Source: a virus
IMG/VR virus record: IMGVR_UViG_3300027857_000018
Coordinates: 1 to 64,000 of that record
Length of the DNA: 64,000 bases
Reading direction: 5' to 3' (one strand)
Both the position numbers and the translations under genes were made by a program. Below the pieces are notes generated by a model. That model did no database searches. It saw only the letters and a program-made list of their open reading frames with translations, and was not told where the DNA came from. Below, in pieces: positions 6,406-14,685 of this stretch (position 1 is the first letter of the stretch; each line of letters opens with the position of its first letter).

Positions 6406-8117
6406 CGATCCGCATAAACCGGCGGCGTCGTATCCTCGGCGGAGTAGAGTGCTGGCGGAACTATTTCCATATCGTATATTCTCGACGTAGCGTCAATCAG
6501 GTCTTTTCGTTCCCCAAACGGGAACGTCCTGTACTCCTCGATCAGCGCCAGCGTCACGTCATAGATCCGGCCGTCTTGGTCCGTCGAGCGAATCGCCTTC
6601 GCGACGAGGTCTGCCGAGCCGGCCTGCACCGTCGCCATCTGCAGCTTCGTCAGCCCCTCTACCGGGCGAAATTCAATCTCCCCGAACAGCTTCGACTCCT
6701 GGTCCGTCTCAACCCGCCACACCGCAGGCTTGCCATCATGCCACACGGCCAGCGGCAGATAGAAACGCGAATTGCGGAAGTCCGGTTCCAGGCGCTCCAC
6801 CCGCTCCGTCTTGCTCTGCCCAGAGTCCCGCACCCAATTCAGCTCTTTGAGCGTAAACCAAGCCTTGTCGCGCTGCATCTGCTCCTGGAAGTACTCGTCG
6901 TCAGATTGGGCGCCGTATCTTTCGTAGCCCACAGCGATGTGCCCAACGCCAACCGCGCGCGACCACTTACGGTACAACTCCCGCATCCGCACCCAGCGTT
7001 CCGATAACGTCATCCGGTGGCAATGGCCGTCGAGGAAGAATTTGGCGCCGTTCCTCGCCAGCCCTACCACCGCCATCGCCGTGTTGTCTGAGGTCGCCGA
7101 TCGGCCGCGGCTTGGGTCGATCATGATGTAGACGTTCAGCGTCCGCGGACGCACCTCATAGGGTCGTAGCCATTCGGTGCGGAAGGTAGCATCACTGTCG
7201 GCGAGCGGGTTCTGTAGGAGCTGCGCCGCCACAATCGTGCGGGACTGTGTCCGTAGCCGACGCTGCCACTCAGCCACCGAAAAAAGCACCGGGCGACCGT
7301 CCATTCGACCGTTATGCGTAGCAGGATAGATCCGTGGCTTGGCTGCTCCACGCTTGATGATCTCCGCGTAAGTGTCCGCGAGGGAATAACGCGTGCCGAT
7401 ATGCCGAGCGGCGCCCCCATATTCCGGTTGCACGCCCAGGTTGTCACTCAACCCCCATGCCTCCGTCGTCTTCTGCACCTGGTCAGGTGTCGTCACGCTC
7501 TCACGCGTCACCACGTCATCGTAGACTCGCAGGCGGAAGTGCTTGCCAGTGGGCTGTCCGTCCACCAAGCCCCACGCCTCAACCGTCGCCTCTTTCGGGT
7601 TGCCACGGCGCTTGACGATGATGCCGCCGTCCTCGCTCCACTTCGGCGATTCCTTCGCCGGGTCAGCGTAGAAGATATCCGGGTACGTCGCCTTTAGAAC
7701 GTCGTTGATCTCGAGTTCAACCTTGATCTGCTTGAGAAACCCCTTCGCGATCGGCCGTGTATGCGAGAAGATCCCAACCGTTATCTCCGGATCGCGGCAA
7801 ATATCCTGGATCGTCATGCCGAACGTGATTATACTCGACTTGCCGTGCTCTCGTGCCCATAGGTCCAGGTATCCGTCGCGGGCGGTCTCCACTTCCCGGC
7901 AGCGGTCGAACAGCCAGTCTTTGTCGAGGTCCTCCCGGCGCAACAGCACGACCAGCAAAAAGAATAGGTCGCGCCGGCCCAACTTCTGTCGTAGCTTGCC
8001 GACCTGACGGATCTTGCGCGCGTCGGCATGGCAGTCGCGGTAAAACTCCCAGCTAGCCGTCCGCGTCGGCGGGTTTGGCAGCACCCAGTCTTCGAAGCAT
8101 GATTTCGTCTGCCCCAT
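6402..8117 (-). CDS. terL: Terminase large subunit
   Basis: About 571 aa from ATG 8117. An ATPase P-loop variant, AREHGKSS, lies at roughly residues 88-95, typical of phage terminases that use a degenerate Walker A. A C-terminal nuclease start (YIMIDPSRG) lies near residue 335. The enzyme powers DNA translocation into the procapsid through portal and cuts concatemers. The 65-base overlap with the upstream gene is long, so the exact start could be slightly downstream. The 3' end is repeated at 63909-64000. Confidence 0.92.
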   Translation of the reverse strand: MGQTKSCFEDWVLPNPPTRTASWEFYRDCHADARKIRQVGKLRQKLGRRDLFFLLVVLLRREDLDKDWLFDRCREVETARDGYLDLWAREHGKSSIITFGMTIQDICRDPEITVGIFSHTRPIAKGFLKQIKVELEINDVLKATYPDIFYADPAKESPKWSEDGGIIVKRRGNPKEATVEAWGLVDGQPTGKHFRLRVYDDVVTRESVTTPDQVQKTTEAWGLSDNLGVQPEYGGAARHIGTRYSLADTYAEIIKRGAAKPRIYPATHNGRMDGRPVLFSVAEWQRRLRTQSRTIVAAQLLQNPLADSDATFRTEWLRPYEVRPRTLNVYIMIDPSRGRSATSDNTAMAVVGLARNGAKFFLDGHCHRMTLSERWVRMRELYRKWSRAVGVGHIAVGYERYGAQSDDEYFQEQMQRDKAWFTLKELNWVRDSGQSKTERVERLEPDFRNSRFYLPLAVWHDGKPAVWRVETDQESKLFGEIEFRPVEGLTKLQMATVQAGSADLVAKAIRSTDQDGRIYDVTLALIEEYRTFPFGERKDLIDATSRIYDMEIVPPALYSAEDTTPPVYADR

Positions 8118-8469
8118 CCGGCTCCTCGGTCGGCTTTGGCGTCGTATCATTCACGTCCAGCGCCTGCTTCGGCATCCCGTCGAGGCGGTTGAGCACGCTA
8201 TTGGCGGCGTTGAGCGTGAGGAAGTCGAGTGCGTCGCCGCTGCCGTCGGTGCGGTCCATGAGTGCGACCAGCTTGTCCAGCGCGCGACGCTTGAGGCGTT
8301 CCCGTTCCTCGTTTTCGATGCGCATCAGGAATCGGCCTTTCGCGTCACGCTTGCAGACCTCCACACCCGCGCCGGGACGCCAGTTCGAGCGACGGCCGAA
8401 CGCCGCTCCGCCTGTTCCTATTCCTCGCCCGGCTCGGGCAGGGCCGTAATTCGTCCATCCTGCGCCCAT
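8053..8469 (-). CDS. Candidate terminase small subunit
   Basis: A 138-aa basic protein directly before terminase large, the usual place for the small subunit that recognises packaging sites. Residues 45-110 are charged helices (ENEERERLKRRALDKLVALM). No clear DNA-binding motif is visible, so the role rests on synteny. The C-terminal coding part overlaps the large-subunit start. Confidence 0.5.
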   Translation of the reverse strand: MGAGWTNYGPARAGRGIGTGGAAFGRRSNWRPGAGVEVCKRDAKGRFLMRIENEERERLKRRALDKLVALMDRTDGSGDALDFLTLNAANSVLNRLDGMPKQALDVNDTTPKPTEEPDGADEIMLRRLGAAKPADADG

Positions 8470-8521
8470 TTGTTGCTAACCCGGTGCACACGTCATACCG
8501 GCGCACGTAGCCCCAGCGCGA

Positions 8522-8974
8522 TCATACACGCTTTTGTGCCCCAAATCGCGCCAACTGTGCAAGAGGCGATTTCTCGGCCATCGTTTGTGCGATGATGGCG
8601 ATACCCTGGAAATACCAGCGCCGGATCGCCCGATGGTCGGCTTTTACGAGCCTCGCGATACGCTTCCATGTATAGATATGCCGGTAGTTGGTCGGATGGA
8701 TGAGGCTGCGGGCTCGCACCACGCGGCGCAAGACGAATTTGTCATCTGGAATGTAGTGTATCCACGAGAACGCTTCATCCATTCGCGAAATAGTTGCGGC
8801 ATTCGGGATCGCTGCGCGCATTGAGGTGGGGGTATAGCCATAGGCTTCCTCGTAGTCATGCACGGGCTCTGGCCAGCTATTGCCGTATCCCTTGGGCGTA
8901 TATGAGGGGAGATGCATCGCCAACAATGTAGCGCCGGCTTCTTCGAGACGGCCGATAATCTCCTCGGGAGTCAT
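8522..8974 (-). CDS. DUF6362-like DNA-binding protein
   Basis: 150 aa. It matches the pattern I recall for DUF6362: RLEEAGATLLAMHLPSYTPKGY near the start, SWPEPVHDYEEAYGY, AATISRMDEAFSW, and a C-terminal helix-turn-helix-like segment (IYTWKRIARLVKADHRAIRR). The family is common in alphaproteobacterial phages and prophages near packaging genes. A regulatory or packaging-site role is possible. Confidence 0.75.
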   Translation of the reverse strand: MTPEEIIGRLEEAGATLLAMHLPSYTPKGYGNSWPEPVHDYEEAYGYTPTSMRAAIPNAATISRMDEAFSWIHYIPDDKFVLRRVVRARSLIHPTNYRHIYTWKRIARLVKADHRAIRRWYFQGIAIIAQTMAEKSPLAQLARFGAQKRV

Positions 8975-9162
8975 CGATGCTGATTCCTTTCCTGCCCCAC
9001 GGCCTGTGCGCGCCAGAACAGCAGGTCGCGGCGGAGTTCGTCGAGTTCGGAGGAGGGAGGGGCGGTTATCGAAAGATGGCGCTTACCATCGTAGCGGCCC
9101 AAAACGTATCCGGCGGCATAGGCACATGCCATCAAAAGAAATGTTGCGAAAATGCCCATCAT
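8971..9162 (-). CDS. 63-aa membrane protein
   Basis: Start at ATGATG behind GGGGGAG. One N-terminal membrane span (MGIFATFLLMACAYAAGYVLG) followed by a charged cytoplasmic-type helix. Overlaps the next gene by four bases. Function unknown. Confidence 0.6.
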   Translation of the reverse strand: MMGIFATFLLMACAYAAGYVLGRYDGKRHLSITAPPSSELDELRRDLLFWRAQAVGQERNQHR

Positions 9163-9181
9163 GTCTCCCCCGTCCCCTTTC

Positions 9182-9331
9182 CTACGGCACAAGCCGAGAT
9201 GGGCGGCATTGGCGCTGTTCGTCCAGTGGATTTGACGAAGGACGACGACCGCGTTCTACCGCGACACCCGCGAAATAGCCGCCGGCCCAAAGCATGACGC
9301 CAGCCACCAATATCCCGATATCGTTCAACAT
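9182..9331 (-). CDS. 49-aa membrane protein
   Basis: Small ORF behind a strong AGGAGA site, starting MLNDIGILVAGVMLWAGGYF, one membrane span, then a basic tail. Its start overlaps the end of the upstream 70-aa gene. No homologue recognised. Confidence 0.55.
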   Translation of the reverse strand: MLNDIGILVAGVMLWAGGYFAGVAVERGRRPSSNPLDEQRQCRPSRLVP

Positions 9332-9537
9332 TCTCCTGTCCCCTTCACATACCGGAACACACCGTCGTTGCCGCGCCGCCAGAGACCGCCGAGGTTGTCA
9401 AGGAAGGTGGCGTCGTTTGGCCTAGGAGAGCAAGAAACCCGACGCACCTGAGCAATCTCACAGCCTAGCATAGTACCGAAAAGCGCACCGTAACTGACGC
9501 CAAGAAGCCCGGCGACGCTTGCTGGATCAGCAGTCAT
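9325..9537 (-). CDS. 70-aa hypothetical
   Basis: Starts MTADPASVAGLLGVSYGALF with ATGA coupling to the upstream gene. Hydrophobic N-terminal half, CxxR-type C-terminal half. Unknown function in the early leftward operon. Confidence 0.55.
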   Translation of the reverse strand: MTADPASVAGLLGVSYGALFGTMLGCEIAQVRRVSCSPRPNDATFLDNLGGLWRRGNDGVFRYVKGTGEC

Positions 9538-9713
9538 GCCATTTTCCTCCAGCCTCGTTCGACCAACCAGCGAGCTACTCCATGGCGGCTACAATCATCA
9601 GGATCTGATTCCTGCCATCGTTTTATTTCGTCGGCAAGTTCTCCAACGTGGTTCCAGCCTTGCGGATTAGGGTAGCCTACACTAGCGGTCCCGAGTATGC
9701 CCTGAGGGCTCAC
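9534..9713 (-). CDS. 59-aa hypothetical (GTG start)
   Basis: GTG start overlaps the preceding stop (GTGA), which fixes the frame; the longer open frame upstream is inside another gene. Sequence VSPQGILGTASVGYPNPQGW, then a Trp-rich helical end. No domain recognised. Confidence 0.5.
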   Translation of the reverse strand: MSPQGILGTASVGYPNPQGWNHVGELADEIKRWQESDPDDCSRHGVARWLVERGWRKMA

Positions 9714-9868
9714 CGTCCATTCTCCACCCGTTCCCGCGCCCTCTCGACCTCCACCCTCTCGCTTGCGTCGCGGATCGCCTGGGCGACGGTGGGCAAACCG
9801 CGGTCGGAGACGAGGAGCTCGACGGCGCGGCCGAGCCATTGGAGGAGGGCGTATTCGGCTGCAGTCAT
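9710..9868 (-). CDS. 52-aa hypothetical
   Basis: MTAAEYALLQWLGRAVELLV then charged helix. Coupled by ATGA to the upstream gene and GTGA to the next. Possibly a small helical regulator; no evidence beyond composition. Confidence 0.5.
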   Translation of the reverse strand: MTAAEYALLQWLGRAVELLVSDRGLPTVAQAIRDASERVEVERARERVENGR

Positions 9869-10059
9869 TGCAGTCTGTCCAATTCTGCCTTCGTAATGGT
9901 TAGCCATTCCTGGCCAAGCCAATCAATTGCCTTGTACAATTCATCAAGCCTGTCCTCCCATGCCCCAGGATAATCGGGAAATTCCGCCACGCAATCGTGC
10001 AGCCTTTCCACGGCTCGGCGTGCCCTCACAAGCGCGCTGTCGTATCCTGAAGAACTCAT
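9865..10059 (-). CDS. 64-aa helical hypothetical
   Basis: Helical protein (MSSSGYDSALVRARRAVERL) with four-base overlaps on both sides. No recognised domain. Confidence 0.5.
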   Translation of the reverse strand: MSSSGYDSALVRARRAVERLHDCVAEFPDYPGAWEDRLDELYKAIDWLGQEWLTITKAELDRLQ

Positions 10060-10247
10060 TCTTCCCCCAACACATGGTCGATCATGGCGCGCCAGGTTGC
10101 CATTGCCTGGCTAGCCTCCCTCAACGCCCGCAGCACCACCCGCACATCCCGCGCATACGTCTCCACCGTCTCCGTGGTCATCATCTCGGCGTTGTAGCCG
10201 TGGGAGACGGCGAGGGCGCGGGCGGCGCGGGAGAGGTCGGGGGTCAC
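10056..10247 (-). CDS. 63-aa helical hypothetical (GTG start)
   Basis: GTG at 10247 overlaps the upstream TGA. Protein VTPDLSRAARALAVSHGYNA with further helices. Small member of the coupled early operon. Confidence 0.5.
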   Translation of the reverse strand: MTPDLSRAARALAVSHGYNAEMMTTETVETYARDVRVVLRALREASQAMATWRAMIDHVLGEE

Positions 10248-10564
10248 GTCCAATCGCCCTTCATCCGCCCGCTCGCCACCTCAATCCTCTCACCTTCCCC
10301 TTCAACTAGCACAGTCGCCGTATGCTGGTCATCGTCGACCCACAGGAACTCCATAGGGGCTTCCACCAGATCACCCAGCAGCTTCTGCGTGGCTTCCACG
10401 AGGTCAACAAATACCCGGAACTCATGGAGGCATACGTCGCGGCGGTCCTCGGGAACCTTGGCGAAGTCGTGGATGGTGCTGATGTGGTAGGAGCGCCGCC
10501 TGGCGAAATCGTCACGCAGGCTGGCGATGCGGCGGATGATCTTCTCACCTTCCTCCGGGGTCAT
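10244..10564 (-). CDS. 106-aa hypothetical
   Basis: Start placed at MTPEEGEKIIRRIASLRDDF because it couples to the upstream stop; the frame upstream of this Met lies in another gene. Helical N-terminus with HISTIHDFAKVP, then acidic beta C-terminus. Function unknown. Confidence 0.55.
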   Translation of the reverse strand: MTPEEGEKIIRRIASLRDDFARRRSYHISTIHDFAKVPEDRRDVCLHEFRVFVDLVEATQKLLGDLVEAPMEFLWVDDDQHTATVLVEGEGERIEVASGRMKGDWT

Positions 10565-10722
10565 GAACGGACCCACGCTCGCCACATTACAACCACCATC
10601 ATCGCCCCCCCGGTGATCATGCCAGCGGCAGCCGACCATTCGCCGCCAAAGATGCCGGCGCCGAGGCTGGCTAGCATGCCGGTGCTCCAGCCATACCACC
10701 AGCCGGCTTGGCGCTCGGTCAC
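10561..10722 (-). CDS. 53-aa membrane protein (GTG start)
   Basis: VTERQAGWWYGWSTGMLASL followed by a Gly/Ala/Met-rich hydrophobic stretch, giving one or two membrane spans. Coupled to both neighbours. Function unknown. Confidence 0.5.
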   Translation of the reverse strand: MTERQAGWWYGWSTGMLASLGAGIFGGEWSAAAGMITGGAMMVVVMWRAWVRS

Positions 10723-10967
10723 TCCCCGATCTCCTTGCGCACGCGGATGCCTTCTATGGTTAGCGCCCAGCACTTAACCCACCGTTCAGCGCCTTCCACC
10801 CCGCGCATCTCCAACCATTGGCGGCCAGCGATACCACGACGCGTCAAGGCATCGAGCGTGCGCCACAAGGGATTCCCAGGAGAATGGCGCCATCCCCCAT
10901 CCGCCGGCAGCCAGCGCAGGGCCCGGAGCTTGGCGGGAGTGAGGGTGGGAAGCGGAGCGGCGCTCAC
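10719..10967 (-). CDS. 82-aa hypothetical, winged-helix-like
   Basis: GTG start overlapping the upstream stop. Pattern LTPAKLRALRWLPADGG ... TLDALTRRGIAGR ... WALTIEGIRVRKEIGE resembles small phage winged-helix proteins (helix, 'L..L..RGL', then 'LT..G'). DNA binding is plausible. Confidence 0.5.
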   Translation of the reverse strand: MSAAPLPTLTPAKLRALRWLPADGGWRHSPGNPLWRTLDALTRRGIAGRQWLEMRGVEGAERWVKCWALTIEGIRVRKEIGE

Positions 10968-11392
10968 GACACCCCTCCCTCGCCCGAAATCCGGCCCGTG
11001 GAAGGCGGTGAGGCGGCCGGGGCGTAACTGGGGCACGCGGAGGGGGTAGCGGGCTCTGGCGGGCCGTCTGTGGCGTTGAGGGAGCCGAGATACCTCCACG
11101 CCGCATAAGCTTTCGCGTCAGGCTCGGCATCGCGCCCATAGAACACCGCAATGTCCACACCGCCGTCGTCGTCGATCATCTCCACGCGCCAGCCGCCGCT
11201 GATGCCGACGTTACGGGCGACGCTGACCTCGACGAAGATCCTGCTCACTCCACCCTCCACCACCTTCACGCCATCCTCCCAGACGGTCGCATAGCGGAAT
11301 ACGGCGTCCATCTCCCGCCCGATCCGGTGCGCCACACCCTCCCACGATGCCGATCCGATGCATGTGCTACCGGGGGGAAGCGCCGAGAGCAT
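10964..11392 (-). CDS. Hypothetical, start uncertain
   Basis: The frame reads 142 aa from 11392, but no ribosome site precedes that ATG; MDAVFRYATVWEDG at 11311 (115 aa) is an alternative. The middle (RVEMIDDDGGVDIAVFYGRD) looks like a small alpha/beta domain. The end couples to the next gene by GTGA. Confidence 0.5.
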   Translation of the reverse strand: MLSALPPGSTCIGSASWEGVAHRIGREMDAVFRYATVWEDGVKVVEGGVSRIFVEVSVARNVGISGGWRVEMIDDDGGVDIAVFYGRDAEPDAKAYAAWRYLGSLNATDGPPEPATPSACPSYAPAASPPSTGRISGEGGVS

Positions 11393-11468
11393 GACGCTTG
11401 GTCCATCCGGGGCGGGGTAGCGGCCGGTCGAGCGGCCTGGGCGGCGTTGCGGGAGGTCGGGGGGTCAT
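11367..11468 (-). CDS. Possible 33-aa ORF
   Basis: Pro/Arg-rich ORF beginning MTPRPPATPPRPLDR whose ATG overlaps the upstream stop (ATGA), as elsewhere in this operon. Low-complexity composition makes it doubtful. Confidence 0.25.
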   Translation of the reverse strand: MTPRPPATPPRPLDRPLPRPGWTKRHALGASPR

Positions 11469-11686
11469 CGCTCCCTCCAAATCCGCAACCCGTCGCCTTC
11501 CTGGCGCGACACGAACCGCACGTCGGGGTGGGTTTGGCACCAGCGTGTCGCCGCATTGCGGGCGCGGATGCCATCCAAGCCACTCCAATGGCGGCTGGCA
11601 CCGACGGGCCACTCCGCGAACCCGTACCGGCCGTATCGGGGCGGAGAATCGGTTGGTATCGGTATATCGGTCTGATACTCGCTCAT
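11465..11686 (-). CDS. 73-aa hypothetical
   Basis: Starts MSEYQTDIPIPTDSPPRYGR; C-terminal half WCQTHPDVRFVSRQEGDGLR. First gene after a 170-bp spacer below the primase gene, so it may begin a sub-operon. No domain recognised. Confidence 0.5.
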   Translation of the reverse strand: MSEYQTDIPIPTDSPPRYGRYGFAEWPVGASRHWSGLDGIRARNAATRWCQTHPDVRFVSRQEGDGLRIWRER

Positions 11687-11860
11687 GTGAAGTAGCTTAT
11701 CGGATTGCGGGGAAAATGGCAAGGGGTTTTTTGGGTGCATGGAAAACGCGTGGCTCCTGCTTGGGGGAAAGAACCCCAAGCGCTGCATGGCTTGGGTTCT
11801 TCCCCTTTAGGGGCCACATCAAACCCATGCGCTTGGCTTGTGCATGGCTTCCGCATGGGT
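11687..11860 (-). promoter_or_regulatory. Spacer after primase-helicase
   Basis: About 170 bp without a supported gene, containing several CCATGCG/GCATGG-type short repeats and inverted copies. It may hold a promoter for the leftward small-gene operon. A weak TTGCCA / GATAAG pair lies just before 11686 but spacing is short. Confidence 0.25.
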
Positions 11861-13942
11861 TCAGGCTTCCCATTCAATGCCAAAAGGCGTGCCTTCGGGA
11901 GAACGGATGCCCTTGGCAATCACCCGGTTTTTGCGCTTGTACGAGACCTCCTCAAAGCCAGCGTTCGTTAGGTGCGCACTCATCTCCTTTCCCCCGGCGG
12001 CGGTAGAAATCCCATTATCTCGGTATAGATTAATGATGGAGCGCGTCGTACCAGCACGGAACGTATAAGCCTCACCGTCTATCCCACGAGAAATAGCAGC
12101 TTTTATGGTTTCAATAGTATCGAGAGAGATTGCGTCTTGGGGCGGAATCCATGGAACGGCGGCGGCCACGTCCTCCCCGTTATCAAGGGCATACGCATCG
12201 CGTCGGAACCATTCCGCTTCCTCGATCGGAGCGTGATTGATCTTGGCACCATCGAGCCGGAAATAGAATTTCCTCCTTTCTATGGAAATTCCGAGGTTTT
12301 TCGCCTCTTCTTCCGACATTGGACAAACTGTAAATGTCACGCGAGCGGCGCCAACGATTGCGCCAGCCCCGCGTATTCCGTCCGGATCGCCGGGCACGAT
12401 CGCACCTTTGCGGACGTGGTGGGCTAGGATCACCGCTAGTTTGTGGTGCTCGGCCAGCCCACGTAATTGTGCAACAACAGCCCGTAACCCTGTGTTATCG
12501 TTCTCATCAGAGGTGTGAAGCTCCACCATCGGGTCAAGCATGACGATGTCAGGCTTGAATTCCTCGATATGAGCGAGAAGATCCACCATCGCATCCGTCA
12601 GCTTTACGCGGCCGGTCATCGCATCGCGCTCGATCAGGGTGCCGATGTCGTTTGGACCGACCGTGCGAAGGTTGGGAACGAGATCAGCCGGCTTACAGTT
12701 GAACTGCCTCACGGTCGCTGAGAGGCGTCTTCGTTCCTCGCGGAGATCATCCTCCACATTGTACGAGAGCACCCGCATGGGTTTGCATGGGTTGAACCGG
12801 TGGTATCCGACGCCCAAAATCGCAGCCACCGACCATGCCTTGAGCAGCATGGACTTGCCGACCGCGCCAGCTCCGGCCACGACGGTGACGCAGCCGCGCT
12901 CGATGTAGCCTTTCGCTAGCCATTCGCGCGGCGGGATATCGGCTTCGACCCAAGCCTCGTCGGAGTACCAAAGCGCCCGCTTAGGCAGCTTTTGCGGAGC
13001 TATGAAAGCTAGCAGCCGGTCGGCGTCCCACCCATCGCGCACCGCATCGCCAACGTCCCATCCCTCTGGGACACCATCGGGGGGTGTAAGGACAGTAGGA
13101 CGCGCACCATAGTGCGGGAGCTGCTCAGCTATATGGGCCGCTGCTTCTCTGCCTGGCTTATCGGCATCCGGCCAGATCGTGACATCCCGGTTGGAGAGCA
13201 TCGCCCATTGGACGTATTTCCATGAGGCTGCTCCGTTCGGCCATGACAGTGCGATCCAATTATCGGGAAGCGTTTCGTTGGCGAGATCGCATTTTGGTTC
13301 TCCCTCGACTAGAAGGATCGGAGCGTCGGGAAACTGATGCAGGAGTTCAGCACGATAGAGGCTGCGCGGCTTCGGGAGAGATTGCCAACGCCAACTCTCT
13401 TCCCCCGTTTTGGTATTGCGGCAGTAGGTTAACGGGACAACCTGCTTCCCTTTCTCGGGTTCGCACCGGTACACAAATGCGATGATATTGCCTTCCGTGT
13501 CCCGATAGTGGGCGACGTGCTTGGGTGCACCATGCTCGGGATGCCTAGTTGGTGGCGGCGGAGCGTTTGAAGGAATGGGAAATATACCATCCCATTCCAC
13601 CGATTCCCGCGAACGGATTGAAGTAACTTGCGCGGTCCTGGGTGTGATCTGGCTCACACCTCCAAGGATGTCGGACAATTGCTTTGCTGCTTCGATCTGG
13701 TTTATCCGGTGCATAGCGGCAAACAGACTGATGAGGTCGCCACCGCGGTCATCCGTGGAAAAGTCTGCCCAGCGTCCTGTTCGAATATTGATCGAAAGGG
13801 ATTCGCCAGCAGCACCCGACAGGTCCCCAACAACAAATTCCTGGCCGCGGAATTTGCCGGCAGGAAACCACCGTTGCAGCAGATCGTTCGCCTGCGCCAA
13901 TGCAGCGTGCGCTACCGACTCGAAGTCAAACGCCGTGCTCAC
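11861..13942 (-). CDS. Primase-helicase (Toprim-like plus RecA-type ATPase)
   Basis: 693 aa from GTG 13942. Residues 1-95 resemble the N-terminal part of phage/plasmid primases (GRWADFSTDDRGGDLISLFA). About 210-310 is Toprim-like (ILLVEGEPKCDLANE, TIWPDADKPGREAA). From about 340 a RepA/AAA-25-type ATPase follows with Walker A (GAGAVGKSM), Walker B (IVMLDPMVEL) and VILAHHVRKG. These would prime and unwind DNA at the phage fork. It is the only clear replication enzyme in the window; no DNA polymerase is seen, so host polymerase is probably used. Confidence 0.85.
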   Translation of the reverse strand: MSTAFDFESVAHAALAQANDLLQRWFPAGKFRGQEFVVGDLSGAAGESLSINIRTGRWADFSTDDRGGDLISLFAAMHRINQIEAAKQLSDILGGVSQITPRTAQVTSIRSRESVEWDGIFPIPSNAPPPPTRHPEHGAPKHVAHYRDTEGNIIAFVYRCEPEKGKQVVPLTYCRNTKTGEESWRWQSLPKPRSLYRAELLHQFPDAPILLVEGEPKCDLANETLPDNWIALSWPNGAASWKYVQWAMLSNRDVTIWPDADKPGREAAAHIAEQLPHYGARPTVLTPPDGVPEGWDVGDAVRDGWDADRLLAFIAPQKLPKRALWYSDEAWVEADIPPREWLAKGYIERGCVTVVAGAGAVGKSMLLKAWSVAAILGVGYHRFNPCKPMRVLSYNVEDDLREERRRLSATVRQFNCKPADLVPNLRTVGPNDIGTLIERDAMTGRVKLTDAMVDLLAHIEEFKPDIVMLDPMVELHTSDENDNTGLRAVVAQLRGLAEHHKLAVILAHHVRKGAIVPGDPDGIRGAGAIVGAARVTFTVCPMSEEEAKNLGISIERRKFYFRLDGAKINHAPIEEAEWFRRDAYALDNGEDVAAAVPWIPPQDAISLDTIETIKAAISRGIDGEAYTFRAGTTRSIINLYRDNGISTAAGGKEMSAHLTNAGFEEVSYKRKNRVIAKGIRSPEGTPFGIEWEA

Positions 13943-13953
13943 GGCGAAGGGGC

Positions 13954-14172
13954 TTACAGAGGCGCGACAATCACTGTGTCGAGCGCCTCTCGATCGCGCG
14001 TCGAGCCGACGAACCTGCCATCGTCGCGTTCGCGCTCGAAGGTGTCGAGTACGCCGATTGCCATACGGACGACGTCATTGGTCGAAATGTCACGCTTTGT
14101 TGCAATGGCCCGCACGCGAGCTGCTACGGCAGGCGGCAGGTAGACCGACAGGCGCTCCCGGGTGGCTGACAC
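13954..14172 (-). CDS. Ribbon-helix-helix DNA-binding protein
   Basis: 72 aa. RLSVYLPPAVAARVRAIATK, then ISTNDVVRMAIGVL, is a CopG/Arc-type ribbon-helix-helix. It precedes the primase-helicase and is divergent from the moron at 14.3 kb, so it may repress its own promoter or control the replication gene. Confidence 0.7.
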   Translation of the reverse strand: MSATRERLSVYLPPAVAARVRAIATKRDISTNDVVRMAIGVLDTFERERDDGRFVGSTRDREALDTVIVAPL

Positions 14173-14309
14173 GTCGCGGCCTCGTTTCTCGGCAGAGTTA
14201 ACGTCATTTCTGCCACCCTACCACGCTCCGCGAGCGCAACACAACCGCCCGCGCGACGATCGCGGACGAAAAACGCGTGGGGGAAATGCGCCAATGGCCG
14301 ATTTAGGTG

Positions 14310-14338
14310 TTGACGGCGATGGGCCGGTGGCTTATCCT
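14310..14338 (+). promoter_or_regulatory. Sigma-70-like promoter of the DUF6745 moron
   Basis: TTGACG at 14310-14315, exactly 17 bp, then TATCCT at 14333-14338. A strong AGGAGG ribosome site follows at 14353-14358. It faces right, opposite to surrounding genes. Confidence 0.65.
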
Positions 14339-14363
14339 ATTACGGTCAACACAGGAGGCTTAT

Positions 14364-14684
14364 GTGATCCGCCAAGGCGACGTACTTATCGTGCCGGTCG
14401 AGACGATCCCCGAAAACGCGCAGCCCATGGCTTCGAAGGACGGCCGCTTCGTCCTGGCCGAGGGGGAAAGCACAGGTCACGCGCACTCCATCGCGCTCTC
14501 CGACCGTATCGCAATGTTCCGGGAGGACGGCTCCGGTGGCGGCCTCTTCCTCACCGTCTCAGGCGATGCGCCCGCGGTACTCGAGCACCAGGAGCACACA
14601 GCGCTTCCGATCGCGCCCGGGAAGCATCGCGTGGTGATCCAGCGAACGTTCCAAGCGGGAATGGTTCGCCGCGTGGCCGATTGA
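14364..14684 (+). CDS. Small partner protein of DUF6745 module
   Basis: 106 aa from GTG 14364, five bases after AGGAGG (the nearby ATG is followed at once by TGA). Pattern IRQGDVLIVPVETIP, then VLAEGESTGHAHSIAL and a C-terminal LPIAPGKHRVVIQR. I recall proteins of this pattern beside DUF6745 genes in many bacteria; the role is unknown. The TGHAH segment could bind metal. One base separates it from the next gene, indicating an operon. Confidence 0.75.
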   Translation: MIRQGDVLIVPVETIPENAQPMASKDGRFVLAEGESTGHAHSIALSDRIAMFREDGSGGGLFLTVSGDAPAVLEHQEHTALPIAPGKHRVVIQRTFQAGMVRRVAD

Positions 14685-14685
14685 C

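Larger units (their letters stand above)
1..6493. repeat. Left copy of diverged genome-end redundancy (pairs with 58418-64000)
   Basis: This block is repeated at 58418-64000 with the same gene order. The coordinate offset is 58417 up to the portal start, falls to 57715 after the GIY-YIG gene, then changes at two further indels to end at 57507. Divergence is mostly synonymous, but about 310 bp near 1757-2069 is essentially identical between copies while flanks differ every ten to fifteen bases. This fits overlap of two strain variants of a circular genome, or a tandem of two relatives. Confidence 0.9.

Noticed and set aside
11683-11919. Leftward ORF across the primase 3' spacer
   Set aside because: Low-complexity composition and overlap with the primase end; more likely noncoding.
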